From: Streptomyces albus subsp. albus
GTDB taxonomy: Bacteria; Actinomycetota; Actinomycetes; Streptomycetales; Streptomycetaceae
Direction: 5' to 3'
Assembly (NCBI RefSeq): GCF_000719865.1
Contig: NZ_JOID01000044.1
Location: 1-26,966 of the forward strand
DNA: 26,966 nucleotides
A model generated the notes under the pieces. The model was not told the origin of the DNA, did not search any database, and saw only the letters and a program-made list of their open reading frames with translations. The position numbers were made by a program, and so were the translations under genes. Positions 1 through 9,500 of this stretch are shown piece by piece. Numbering within the stretch: the first letter of the stretch is position 1; each line of letters begins with the position of its first letter.

Positions 1-300
1 GGGTACCACATCGCTGCGCGATGTGCAAGCGCAGCGGTTCGCTTCGCTCACCGCGCCCTCGCTTCGCGAGGGCGGTCCCCTCCGCTGCGCTTCGGGGACC
101 GGTGGGGCCGGGCGCAGCGCGCCCGGCTGGCCGCGCATCGCGCGGCCGTGGCTGGCGGGGGTGTCCGGTGCAGTTAATTGGGCCTCCAGTAAGAGAGTTG
201 GGAGTGCTTCGCACTCCTGGGCGGGTCCGCTGCGCTCCCCCGCCTGACGGTCCTTCCGGCTGCGCCTCCAGAACCGTTGGGGCCCGCTGACGCGGGCCGG
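1..300. other. Telomere of a linear Streptomyces replicon (palindrome cluster)
   Basis: The stretch is a run of perfect inverted repeats with tiny loops. Stems are at 7-13/19-25 (loop CTGCG), 54-62/66-74 (loop TTC), 73-80/94-101, 107-115/119-127 (loop AGC), 129-136/140-147 (loop ATC) and 201-207/211-217 (loop TTC), with another near 282-299. The opening GGGTACCACATCGCTGCGCG matches, from memory, the archetypal Streptomyces telomere starting in the right half of palindrome I, so about ten outermost bases (CCCGCGGAGC) appear missing. In the family these foldback hairpins at the 3' overhang are the site of end patching by Tap/Tpg terminal proteins. No gene is credible here. Confidence 0.93.
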
Positions 301-439
301 GCTGGCTACAAGGGGTGGGGGTCTCTCGTTCGTGCCGGGTTCTGGTGCGTGCGTGCCTCGCATTGATGCAGCATGTAGTGTTGGCGAAAATGTGGGACCC
401 TCTCAACTGCCCAGAAATCTTCCCTCAATTCCGAGAGGA

Positions 440-1155
440 ATGACCGTGGATGGCGGTCAATACGAACCTAAGCGCGTGCCTGCGGTCGAGGCTGGCGCCC
501 TGGCGGCCGCTCTGGAAGCCAGCGTGGCCGCCAGGGCGCGGAGCGAGGTGGTCGAGCTGGACGGGGTGGCGCCGTCCTCTCTGGGCGCGCAGTTCGCGGA
601 CGGCTGGGACGAAGGCGTTGCGGCGGTGAGCGAGGCTCTGGTGGGCATCGTGGACCGGGACGGGGTCGGCGTGGAGGGCTGGTCGGCCGAGACTGCTGAG
701 TTGGCCACGCATATCGCGGATTGCGCGCTGGGGGACGGAGTACCAGACGGTGGGCACCAACGCCGGTTGCGGCTGTTCGCCCTTCTCCAGGCCCAGGGCG
801 ACGTCAGCCGACGTGAACGGGCTGCTCTGGTGCGGCTGGAGGCGTTCGTCCGGGAGGCCGTGCTGTCGCGTCGGACCCGAGCACCACGGTGCGGTGGCGG
901 GTGCTGGAGGCGCTGGACGAAGCCGGCGGTCTGGGCACTGCGCGGATGGTGGAGATGTCCGGTAGTGACGTCATCCCCTGCACACGCGAGGCCGGGCACT
1001 ACGACCCGGACGACCTGCTGGGGTTCAAGCGCAGGAAGTCGGACGGGATGCCCGGCGGGGCGTATCTCGCAGGCGGGTCGCTCTGGGGCGACGCCAGAGC
1101 GGCCTGCACGCAGCACGCGGGTCTGAAAACTACAAGAATTAGGCGTCGGAAATGA
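440..1155 (+). pseudogene. Telomere-adjacent hypothetical gene, frameshifted
   Basis: The reading frame from ATG 440 (GAGAGGA just upstream, tight spacing; frame open back to GTG 332) encodes a plausible acidic helical protein up to about residue 143 (base ~868). The sense then jumps to frame 1, giving DPSTTVRWRVLEALDEAGG and a segment rich in GHYDPDDLLGFKRRK, ending at TGA 1153-1155. One indel near 865-871 explains it. The second part could hold a small winged-helix-like segment, but I recognise no domain. Its stop codon directly abuts the helicase ATG at 1156, so the two were probably translationally coupled. From memory, a hypothetical gene sits in the same place ahead of the helicase at S. 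coelicolor telomeres. Function unknown. Confidence 0.6.
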
Positions 1156-3822
1156 ATGGAAATGGCGGCAATCTTGCTCAAAGAACACCAGATCGACCAG
1201 AAATCAGCGTTCCGTAAATGGGTAGGATTCCCTGCTAGATCATCTGTGCCCGCGGAGGGGGCACGTGCCATGGGGGTGTCTGCGACTGGGTCCGGGAAGA
1301 CGATCACGGCCGCCGCCAGCGCCCTGGAGTGCTTCCCAGACGGGCGGATCCTCGTCATGGTGCCCACCTTGGATCTGATCGTGCAGAGCGCGCAGTCCTG
1401 GCGCCGGGTCGGGCACCGCGCGCCCATGGTCGCGGTCTGCTCGGTGGACAAGGACGAGGTCCTGGAGCAGCTCGGAGTGCGTACCACGACCAACCCGATC
1501 CAGCTCGCGCTGTGGGCGGGGTCCGGGCCGGTGGTCGTGTTCGCCACGTACGCCTCTCTGGTGGACCGCGAGGACCCGGAGGACCCGTCGGGCCAGCGGA
1601 CGGTGCGCGGGCCGCTGGAGGCCTCACTGGCGGGCGGGGAGCGGCTGTACGGCCAGCGGATGGCCCCGTTCGACCTGGCGATTCTGGACGAGGGGCACAT
1701 GACGGCCGGGGACATGGGCCGGCCGTGGGCGGCGATCCACGACAACCAGCGGATCCCCATCGACTTCCGGCTCTACCTGACCGCCACCCCGCGGATCCTG
1801 GCCGCGCCCAGCCCGCAGCGCGGTAGGGACGGACGGGAGCTGGTGATCGCGTCGATGGAGGACGACAGCTTCACCTACGGCACGAGGATTTTCGACCTCG
1901 GGCTGGCGGAGGCGGTGGAACGCTCGATCCTCGCTGGCTTCGAGATCGACGTGCTGGAGATCCGGGATCCCGACCCGGTCCTGGGACTGTCGGAGGACGC
2001 GCTGCGCGGCCGGCGCCTGGCGCTGCTCCAGGCCGCGCTGCTGGAGCACGCGGCGCAGATGAACCTGCACACCGTCATGACCTTCCACCAGAGGGTCGAG
2101 GAAGCCCGGGCGTTCGCCGAGCAGATGCCGGTGGCGGCCGCCGAGCTGTACGCCACCCAAGCGTCCGATGCTGCCCTGACCGACGCGGAGGAACTGCCCG
2201 CCTCCTCCATCGACGCCGAGCTGTACGAGCTCGAGGACGGCCGCCACGTGCCCCCGGACCGGGTCTGGGCCGACTGGCTGTGCGGCGACCACCCCATCGC
2301 CCACCGGCGCGAGGTGATCCACCGGTTCGCAGACGGCATCAACGCCGAGAACCGGCGCGTACACCGGGCGTTCCTCGCCTCGGTACGGGCCCTCGGGGTC
2401 GGCGTCGACATCACCGGACTGCGCGGCGTGGAGGCCGTGTGCATCGTCGGCTCACGCAGCTCACAGGTCGACATCGTCCAGAACATCGGGCGGGCACTGC
2501 GCCCGAATCCGGACGGCACGGTGAAGACGGCGCGGATCATCATCCCGATCTTCCTGCAGCCCGGGGAGGACCCGAAGGACATGGTCGCCTCGGCCAGCTA
2601 CCAGCCCTTGGTCGACATCCTCCAAGCACTGCGCTCGCACTCGGAGCGCATGGTCGACCAGCTCGCTTCCCGCGCCCTGACCCGCGGCACCGAACGCCGG
2701 CGCCTCCACGTCCGCCCCACCCCCGCGGCGGGAGCCGACGGCGGGGGCGATGAGGAGGCGAGCGAGGCGCAGCAGGAAGTCGACCGGGCCACCTCCATCG
2801 TGATCAACTTCGCCCACCCCCGCGACGCCGCCGACATCGCAGCCCTGACCCGCTGCCGCGTGATCCGCCCCCAGTCCCTGGTCTGGCTCGAGGGCTACCA
2901 GGCCCTCCTGCGCTGGCGAGCGGAGAACGACATCACCGGCCTGCACGCCGTCCCCTACGACACCGAGGCCCAGGCCGGCGTGACGAAGGACTTCCCCTTG
3001 GGGCGGTGGGTGCACCAGCAGCGCAAGGCGCTGCGCGCCGGAGAACTCGACCCCCACCGCAAAGAACTCCTCGACGAGGCCGGGATGGTCTGGGAACCCG
3101 GCGAGGAAGCCTGGGAGAACAAACTCGCCGCGCTCCGGTCCTTCCGGCGGGCCACCGGGCACCTCGCACCACGCCAGGACGCCCTCTGGGACGACCCCGC
3201 CGGCGGCGGAACCGTAGCCGTCGGCCAGCTGGTCGCGAACCTGCGCCGCAAAGACGGCCTCGGCAAAGACCCCGAGCGGGCCGCCATACGCGCACAGCAG
3301 CTCTCCACCATCGACCCCGACTGGAACTGCCCCTGGCCCCTGGCCTGGCAACGCCACCACCGCCACCTCGCCGACCTCGTCGACGCCGACGGACCCGGCG
3401 TCCTCGCCGAGATCCGGCCCGGAGTCATGGTCGACGGAGACGACCTGGGCAGATGGCTCACACGGATGCGGGAGGCGAGGACGTGGGCCCAGCTTTCCAG
3501 CGAGCAGCAGGAGCGGTTGTCCAAGCTCGGCGTACAGCCCGCCAAGGCACCGTCTCCCGCCCCGGCGGCCGGGCGGGCGGGGAAAGGCCCAAGCAAGGCG
3601 CAGCAGGCATTCCAGCGCGGACTTGCCGCCCTCACCCAGTGGATTCAGCGTGAAGGCGTCCAAAAAGCAGTACCGCGCGGTCACGTCGAGCGCGTCGTCA
3701 TCGACGGCCAGGAACACCACCACAAACTCGGCGTATGGCTAACGAACACCAAAACCCGCCGCGACAAACTCACCCCCGAGCAACTCGACGCCCTACGTGA
3801 GCTCGGCATCGAGTGGGCATGA
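1156..3822 (+). CDS. ttrA: Telomere-linked DEAD/DEAH-type helicase, TtrA-like
   Basis: This is an 888-residue superfamily 2 helicase-like protein. Walker A ATGSGKT is at residues 43-49, DEGH at 178-181, LTATPR at 208-213, and motif VI-like QNIGRALRPN begins near 442. The C-terminal third (about 580-880) has W-rich repeats like helicase-associated domains (for example GRWVHQQRKALRAGELD). TtrA-type helicases sit next to telomeres of Streptomyces chromosomes and linear plasmids and have been linked to conjugal transfer of SLP2; position, direction and size fit. The start at 1156 abuts the previous stop; the motif LLKEHQ before Walker A is typical of an N-terminal Q-like motif, so the protein looks complete. 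It converges with the minus-strand gene ending at 3844, with 21 bases between and no terminator. Confidence 0.88.
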   Translation: MEMAAILLKEHQIDQKSAFRKWVGFPARSSVPAEGARAMGVSATGSGKTITAAASALECFPDGRILVMVPTLDLIVQSAQSWRRVGHRAPMVAVCSVDKDEVLEQLGVRTTTNPIQLALWAGSGPVVVFATYASLVDREDPEDPSGQRTVRGPLEASLAGGERLYGQRMAPFDLAILDEGHMTAGDMGRPWAAIHDNQRIPIDFRLYLTATPRILAAPSPQRGRDGRELVIASMEDDSFTYGTRIFDLGLAEAVERSILAGFEIDVLEIRDPDPVLGLSEDALRGRRLALLQAALLEHAAQMNLHTVMTFHQRVEEARAFAEQMPVAAAELYATQASDAALTDAEELPASSIDAELYELEDGRHVPPDRVWADWLCGDHPIAHRREVIHRFADGINAENRRVHRAFLASVRALGVGVDITGLRGVEAVCIVGSRSSQVDIVQNIGRALRPNPDGTVKTARIIIPIFLQPGEDPKDMVASASYQPLVDILQALRSHSERMVDQLASRALTRGTERRRLHVRPTPAAGADGGGDEEASEAQQEVDRATSIVINFAHPRDAADIAALTRCRVIRPQSLVWLEGYQALLRWRAENDITGLHAVPYDTEAQAGVTKDFPLGRWVHQQRKALRAGELDPHRKELLDEAGMVWEPGEEAWENKLAALRSFRRATGHLAPRQDALWDDPAGGGTVAVGQLVANLRRKDGLGKDPERAAIRAQQLSTIDPDWNCPWPLAWQRHHRHLADLVDADGPGVLAEIRPGVMVDGDDLGRWLTRMREARTWAQLSSEQQERLSKLGVQPAKAPSPAPAAGRAGKGPSKAQQAFQRGLAALTQWIQREGVQKAVPRGHVERVVIDGQEHHHKLGVWLTNTKTRRDKLTPEQLDALRELGIEWA

Positions 3823-3843
3823 CCGCCGTGGACGGTGTGTCGT

Positions 3844-4407
3844 TCAGCGGACCGTGTTCTCGGTGCGGATCATCCGGCGCAGGCTGGTGCGGGCAGCAGT
3901 CAGGTCGTCTTCGAGGGCGGTGATGCGGGCGCGGAGCGTGGCGTTCTGCGAGGCGGCTTCCTCTAGCCGACGAGTGAGGTCCTGGTTCAGGGCGTTCAGC
4001 TGGTCTGCTCTGGTTGCTGTGTCGGGGGCGTGGAGGGCGTCGAGTTGCTGGCCGAGTTGGTGGCGCAGGGCTGCCTGGAGCCGGTCGCGTTCGTCGCGGA
4101 GTTCTTTGATTTCTTGCCGGGCAATTTCGAGTTCGGTGCGCAGGCTGAGGTGGGAGGGCGGGCTTGCCGTGGCAGGTGGCGGGGTGCTGTGGGCTTGGCG
4201 TGTTTGGGCTGCCTCGATGTGCTCGCGTACGCCGGGGGCGTAGGTGAGCCAGGTGGAGACGTGGGCGGCGCGGGCGACTGCGGCGAAGGTGAGCGGCTTT
4301 CCCTGTTTCTCGAGTGTGGCGAGGGCGGTGAGGACTCGGGCTCGTTTGTCGAGGCTGTGACGGTGTCTGGCTTCGGCGAGGGGGGCGGGGTTACCGCGGG
4401 GGTTCAT
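3844..4407 (-). CDS. DUF6262 / TnpC-like transposition accessory protein
   Basis: This 187-residue basic protein has an N-terminal segment (RARVLTALATLEKQGKPLTF followed by AAVARAAHVS) that looks like a small HTH, and then a long heptad-rich coiled coil (about residues 85-180). That architecture is what DUF6262/TnpC-like proteins of Tn554-type elements show; TnpC of Tn554 modulates transposition frequency and orientation. Its ATG (4407-4405) overlaps the TGA of the upstream recombinase (4406-4404) as ATGA, so it is translationally coupled as third gene of the trio. The frame is intact. It happens to share frame with the 5' part of the broken recombinase, so naive ORF calling fuses them into a false 1022-residue protein. 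Confidence 0.82.
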   Translation of the reverse strand: MNPRGNPAPLAEARHRHSLDKRARVLTALATLEKQGKPLTFAAVARAAHVSTWLTYAPGVREHIEAAQTRQAHSTPPPATASPPSHLSLRTELEIARQEIKELRDERDRLQAALRHQLGQQLDALHAPDTATRADQLNALNQDLTRRLEEAASQNATLRARITALEDDLTAARTSLRRMIRTENTVR

Positions 4408-6897
4408 TGCGGGTCTTTCGGCTGGGTGGTGGTGAGGGGCAGGAGTGTGTGGTTGTGGCCTGCTCGTGCTTTGCGCAGCACGGTGCTGGCTTCTTCGATC
4501 TGGGCGCGTCCGGAGGCGGGGAGGGACACCAGGTGTGTGTTCATGCGGTCGATGACGCGCTGGTAGGCGGTGATTTGTGCGGTGAGGGCGGTGGTGACGA
4601 ACTCGGCTGCGCCCATGGCGAGTGCGGTTTCGCGGTCTGCTCGTAGTTCGTTGATGTGGTGCTCGATGGCGGGCAGGTAGGAGGGGTCGGGGCGGTAGAA
4701 GCCGCAGTCGGCGCATTGGAAGCGGATGGGGCAGGCCTGGCCGCCGGCTTTGACGTTCGACGGCTCGGTGCAGCCGCCGTAGGGGACGGCGACGGTGCGC
4801 ATCTCGTAGGCCGTGCTCGAGCTGGGGCTGGGGTGGCCGTGCTGGTCGAGGACGTGTGCTGAGTTTGGCCACGGCGTCGCTTTTCCGTTTGAGGGAGACG
4901 GTGTAGTAGCGCTGGGTCATGGCGATGGATTTGTGGTCCATCAGCTCGCGCAGCACGTCGACGGGGGTGCCGGCGTCTGCGTGGCGCTGGGCGTAGGAGT
5001 GGCGGAAGGCGTAGGGGTAGATCAGGGACCGGTCGAAGAGCAGGCGTTGTCCCCTTGAGTCGATGCCCTCGGCGTGGAGCGGGGGCAGGGCGTCTGCCCA
5101 GAGCCTGAGGGCGTCGCTGAGGTAGGTGCTGGAGATGTAGGGGGCGTCGCTCAGGGCGGTGAGGGAGGGAAAGAGGTATCGGTCCCCCTTGGCGGGAAGA
5201 TGCAGCTGGTCGCGGCAGGCTTGCCAGGTTCGGATGGCGTCGGCGGTGGAGGTTGTGATCGGCAGACGCCTGCGGTGGCGTTTCCTCTTGTGGTTGTCCC
5301 AGATCAGGGTGGGCTGGCCGTTGTGGATCTCCAGGCAGTCACGGGCCAGGGAGACGATCTCGAGCGGGCGGCGCCCGGTGTCTCGCAGGATGATGTACAT
5401 CGTGCGGTACAGCAGTTGCCGGGCGTCGGGAGCGATATCGCGGCAGCCGTAGGTGTTTCCGGTGCCCAGGGTGTCGAGGTGGGCGTCCAGTTGCCGGATG
5501 ACGGGTTCGGGGATGGCCTTGCCGATGAAGTCCTCATTGGGTTCCTCCACGGAGATGACGTGCTCGACGGGCACGCGGGTGAAGGTGCCGACCAGGTCGT
5601 CGAGGGTGCCGCAGCGGCGGCCGTAGGCGATGAGCTGGAAGAAGGCCCCCAGCAGGCTGCGTCGGAAGGAGGAGGAGTAGGGGGTGCCGTCTCGTTTTCG
5701 TGCGGCACGGAAAGCGTCGACGGCCAAGGTGGCATCGGCGAACGTCAGGGCGGCGGGATCGTCACCGGCGTCGGCGCGCTGGGCGAGTGCCGTGGAGGCG
5801 ATGGTCGTCGCGTGGAAAGTACGCTTGAAGTCTTCCGTGGTGGGTCGGGCGGTGGTCACCCAATGACGTAGCGCCTGGCGCAGCCAGGGCTGGCGCACTG
5901 CGCGGAGATCGACGCGGCCGGGCAGCTGCCGGCGCTTGCCGGAGGCGCTGTGGCGCAGCCCGAGGACGCGCAGATCGATGACGTCCTGGTCGATGAGGGC
6001 GATCCCGGAGAACTCGCTGTATCCGGCGCGGACGGCTGACTGCAGGTTCTCCAGCGTGCGGACGGCCGCCTGATGCGGCTTGGTGAGCCGGGCCGTGTTG
6101 GTGGCGTCCAGAAGGGTCTCGGCTGTGGTGAGGTGGCTGATCACGCCGCGGATCCAGTGAGGTTCCAGGGCACGTACCCAGTGGTCCATCTGCTGCACGG
6201 CGTACAGCACTTCCCAGCGCAGCAGCTCGGGCAGCGGGGCGAGATGGAACTGGTGCGCCAGCAGATACAGCGGCTGCCCCAGCGCCCACTGGGCGGCAGG
6301 GACGGGGGCGGTGCTGGAGCGGCAGTCTGCCCTCCAGGCACGCCAGTGATAGTTGCACAGTCCGCGGGAGTTCGTGGATGCGCCGGCACAGTCGTCGACC
6401 GTGCAGACGGGTACGTCGGTGAAGGGGGTAGCGCGCTCACGGAGCCAGCGTTCGAACGTGCCCCTCGCCTTGTGGTATTTGCGGGAGTTGTGGTGAGCCG
6501 CGCACAGGCCTCCCGCCACCTGGGGTCGTACGCACCGCACGCTGTCCCGGGTGAGCGTGCACGGACCGACGACCGTCAACGGCAGGGATCTGGAACGGGC
6601 AGGGGTGAAAGTGGCGGCGAACTCTTCCCGCGGCAGACCGCTCTTTCTGCTCTGGTCCGAGCAGTAGGTACAGAACGTCTCCTGAGCGCGCACGATCATC
6701 TCGCAGCGGCGGGTGCGGCACCGGGAGGACGAGGTGCGCGGGTTGTCCAGGTCTCCGCTGAACAACCATCTGGCGCTGTCCCACTCCCCCGGCCGCCACG
6801 CGGGATCGATGTGGTCACGCAGCCACGTCTCCCACGACGTCTTCGCGGCCTTCGCCGGTGCGGAACGTGCGACGGCAGGCGCACCGGCCGTGCTCAC
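4404..6897 (-). pseudogene. TnpB-like large tyrosine recombinase, frameshifted near its 3' end
   Basis: Chosen start is GTG 6897 with a strong GGGAGGG five bases upstream and a GTGA overlap with the previous gene's stop; ATG 6912 in the same frame is possible. The N-terminal part has several Cys/His pairs (CTYC, CAAHH, CNYHW) suggesting zinc knuckles. The catalytic core is visible: RDTGRRPLEI (first Arg), AFRHSYAQRH (His-x-x-Arg) and MTQRYYTVS (nucleophilic Tyr). Just after this, near 4846-4858, the frame breaks. The true tail lies in another frame at about 4404-4850 and carries FQCADCGFYRPDPSYLPA, a conserved end of these recombinases. A net +1 (or -2) indel is enough. Full length would be about 830 residues. 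The active-site domain is upstream of the break, so partial activity cannot be excluded. Confidence 0.82.
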
Positions 6898-8053
6898 TGG
6901 CCCTCCCGCCATGCCTGGGCCCGGTCGACAGCCGCCCGGGTCTCGGACTCATCGACGTGGCGGTAGCGGTCCATGGACAGCGGTGAGGCATGACCCAGCA
7001 GCTTTTGCACCACGTCCCGGTCCACTCCCCCACGCAGCCAGTGGGTGGCCGCGGAGTGGCGCAGCATGTGCGGCCGCGCCGGATGCCCGGCACGGCGGGC
7101 CAGACGATCGAAGACGTTCTTGGCGTTCGGGTAGGTCACGGCCCTGCCCAGCGGGGGCCGGAAGAGGTTCACGAACACCATGTCTGTCCCGGCCGCGGCG
7201 GCCACCGGGGTTCGTTCGTGCTGGTAGTCGGTGTAGAAGGCGACGATGTCGGGGGTGACGGGGAGACAGCGGGAGTGTCTGGACTTGGCCAGGGTCCGGT
7301 TCGGGTTGTCGGTGCGGCGCCGCACATGAAGATGAGGACCCTCCACCGGGCAGCCAAGGGAGCGTGACGAGGCCAGGAAGTGCAGATCCTCCTGGCGCAA
7401 GCCCAGGGCCTCCCCGATCCGTAGACCGGTCGCGGCGAGCAGCGCGATGAGAAAACGGTCCCGCGCCCGGGGCGTATCCGCGATCATGCGGCGGATCTGC
7501 TGCGGGGACAGGCCCTCGTAGCCGGGCTCGCTGACCTGGAAACGGAAAGCCGACACCTGGACCTTGCGCCACTGGCCACGCTCGCCTGCGTCGTAACCGG
7601 CCGGCAAGAACCGCAGGAACTTCGGCTCCGGCAAAAGACCGGCCGTCTGCGCGGGGACCCAGCCATGGAGCGCGCCGAAGCGCAGGAAGTCCGTGACCGC
7701 CGTCATCACCGCGTTCGCCGTACCCTGCGAACGGTAGCGGGGCGCAGCCGTGGTCGGGGAGCGGCGGCCGCGGGCCGGCAGCGGTGTGCTGACCAGCCAC
7801 TGCTGCAGCCCGGACAGCGCCAGGAAACTCGGACGCGACCACTCGATACGGCGCTGCGTGCAGTAGTTCAGATAGAGGGCGAGACGGCCCGCGTAGATCC
7901 GTTCCGTGTTCGGCGAGCGGCCCTTGCTACGCAATCCGGCTAAAACGCACACGCCTCGGCATGCAGGGCGTAGGTCCGTGCCTCGGCCACCACCCACCGC
8001 TCCACACCGGGCGCTGGGGAGATCGCACGCTCAGCTACATAGCTCTGCTCCAC
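6894..8053 (-). pseudogene. TnpA-like tyrosine recombinase, N-terminal frameshift
   Basis: Most of the gene is intact from 7997 down: a SAM-like core-binding domain (GRSPNTERIYAGRLALYLNY), then a catalytic domain with ATGLRIGEAL (Arg), MLRHSAATHWLRGG (His-x-x-Arg), LLGHAS (His) and MDRYRHV (Tyr). The annotated-looking start at 7997 gives an implausible N-terminus. In the neighbouring frame upstream a family-like N-terminus reads WVVAEARTYALHAEACAF and stops at a TAG beside a T4 run (A4 on the plus strand, 7942-7945). One extra T would join it to LAGLRSKGRS. GTG 8053 is a possible start. It is first of the Tn554-like trio, and the IS256 element sits about 75 bases upstream, where its promoter would be. 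Confidence 0.72.
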
Positions 8054-8129
8054 CCACCAAACAGACCAAACCCCCCAGGGGGCCGGTGCCTGTTCCAGAC
8101 AGCGACCACACGACCAGGTGGGAACGGGC

Positions 8130-8150
8130 CTGTCAAACGAGCGGTGTAAC
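8130..8150 (+). repeat. IS256 terminal inverted repeat, left
   Basis: CTGTCAAACGAGCGGTGTAAC; aligned to the reverse complement of 9480-9500 it matches at 17 of 21 positions. It lies 15 bases beyond the transposase stop. Confidence 0.75.
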
Positions 8151-8164
8151 CAAGGTGGTTGGGG

Positions 8165-9456
8165 TTACTGGCGGGCTGCGGAGAGTCGGCCGTCGAAGGT
8201 GATGTCGAATGCGTTCAGGGCGGTTTTCCAGCGCATGGTCCAGCGGGCTTGGCCCTTGCCGGTGGGATCCAGGCTCATGATGGCCATGTAGACGCACTTC
8301 AGGGCGGCGGTCTCGTTCGGGAAGTGCCCCCGGGCCTTGACCGCCCGGCGGATCCTGGCGTTCACGGACTCGATCGCGTTGGTGGTGCAGACGATGCGGC
8401 GGATCTCGGTGTCGAAGCGGAGGAAGGGGGTGAACTCTTCCCACGCGTGCTCCCAGAGCCGGACGATCGCGGGGTACTTCCTGCCCCAGGCGTCGGCGAA
8501 CTCGGCGAACCGCTCGAGTGCGGCCTCTTTGGTCGGTGCGGTGTAGACGGGCTTGAGGACGCGGGCGATTTTGTCCCAGTCCTGGCGGGCGGCATAGCGG
8601 AAGGAGTTCCGCAGGAGGTGGACCACGCAGGTCTGCACGATCGTGCGGGGCCAGACGGTCTCGACCGCGTCGGGCAGGCCCTTGAGGCCGTCACAGACGA
8701 GCATGAGGACGTCATTCACACCGCGGTTCTTGATCTCGGTGAGGATGTGCAGCCAGTGCTTGGCGCCCTCGCTGCCGTCGCCTGCCCACAGGCCCAGGAT
8801 GTCCCGTCGGCCTTCCGCTGTGACGGCCAGGGCCATGTAGATCGGCCGGTTGGCCACGGCGCCGTCGCGGATCTTCACGTGGATTCGTCGATGAAGACGA
8901 CCGGGTAGACAGCGTCGAGGGGCCGGTTCTGCCACTCCGCCATGCCGTCGAGGACCTTGTCGGTGATGGTGGAGATGGTCTGCTTGGAGACCTCGGCCCC
9001 GTAGACCTCGGCGAGGTGGGCCTGGACCTCGCCGGTGGTCAGGCCCTTCGCGGACAGGGAGATCACCATCTCGTCGACGCCGGACAGGCGCTTCCGCCGC
9101 TTGCGCACGATCTTCGGCTCGAAGGTGCTGCCGCGGCCGCGGGGCACGGATATCTCCACCGGTCCGACGTCGGTGAGTACGGTCTTGCCGCGGGTGCCGT
9201 TGCGGGAGTTGCCTCCGTTCTTGCCGGCCGGATCGTGCTTGTCGTAGCCGAGGTGGTCGGTGATCTCGCCCTCGAGTGCCGACTCCAGCAGGCGCTTGGT
9301 CAGCTGCTGCAGCAGACCGCCCTCGCCCGTTAGCTGCAGGCCCTCGGCCTGGGCCCGGCCCACCAGTTCGTCGATGAGCTGGTCGTCCACCGCCCTGGAC
9401 GGCTGCGGCTCGGGCGTCTCGACGGACTGGGTCTCGGTCACGTTCTCACTGGTCAT
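8165..9456 (-). pseudogene. IS256-family DDE transposase, frameshifted at the first catalytic Asp
   Basis: The 5' part (9456 to about 8880) encodes the conserved N-terminal region (EGEITDHLGYDKHDPAGKNG, ISVPRGRGSTFEPKIV) and reaches VVFIDE, where the family reads FIDAIHVK. The frame then shifts by one base near 8885-8892. The 3' part (to 8165) carries HVKIRDGAVANRPIY, the second Asp region MLVCDGLKGLPDAVE, and the C-terminal Glu region TTNAIESVNARIRRAVKARG. All catalytic residues exist but lie in two frames, so no full transposase is made unless a frameshift occurs. IS256 members do not normally use programmed frameshifting, so I call it inactivated. Intact length would be about 430 residues, normal for the family. 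Confidence 0.9.
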
Positions 9457-9479
9457 CGATGCATCTTCCTTGATCAGGA

Positions 9480-9500
9480 GTTACACCGAACGTCTTACAG
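9480..9500 (-). repeat. IS256 terminal inverted repeat, right
   Basis: Read on the minus strand this is CTGTAAGACGTTCGGTGTAAC, the partner of 8130-8150. It lies 24 bases upstream of the transposase start and may include the outward end of its promoter. Confidence 0.75.

Larger units (their letters stand above)
8130..9500. mobile_element. IS256-family insertion sequence
   Basis: About 1.37 kb, bounded by imperfect 21-bp inverted repeats (8130-8150 and 9480-9500) that share 17 positions, including CGGTGTAAC at the inner end. It contains one transposase gene reading leftward. Size and structure match the IS256 family. I could not find a convincing 8-9 bp target duplication at the flanks, which suggests decay or rearrangement of one end, or that the repeats extend a few bases farther than I placed them. 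The element lies directly upstream of the recombinase trio. Confidence 0.85.

Noticed and set aside
2461..3723. 420-codon minus-strand open frame opposite the helicase
   Set aside because: Shadow of the helicase gene's codon bias; no start signal.
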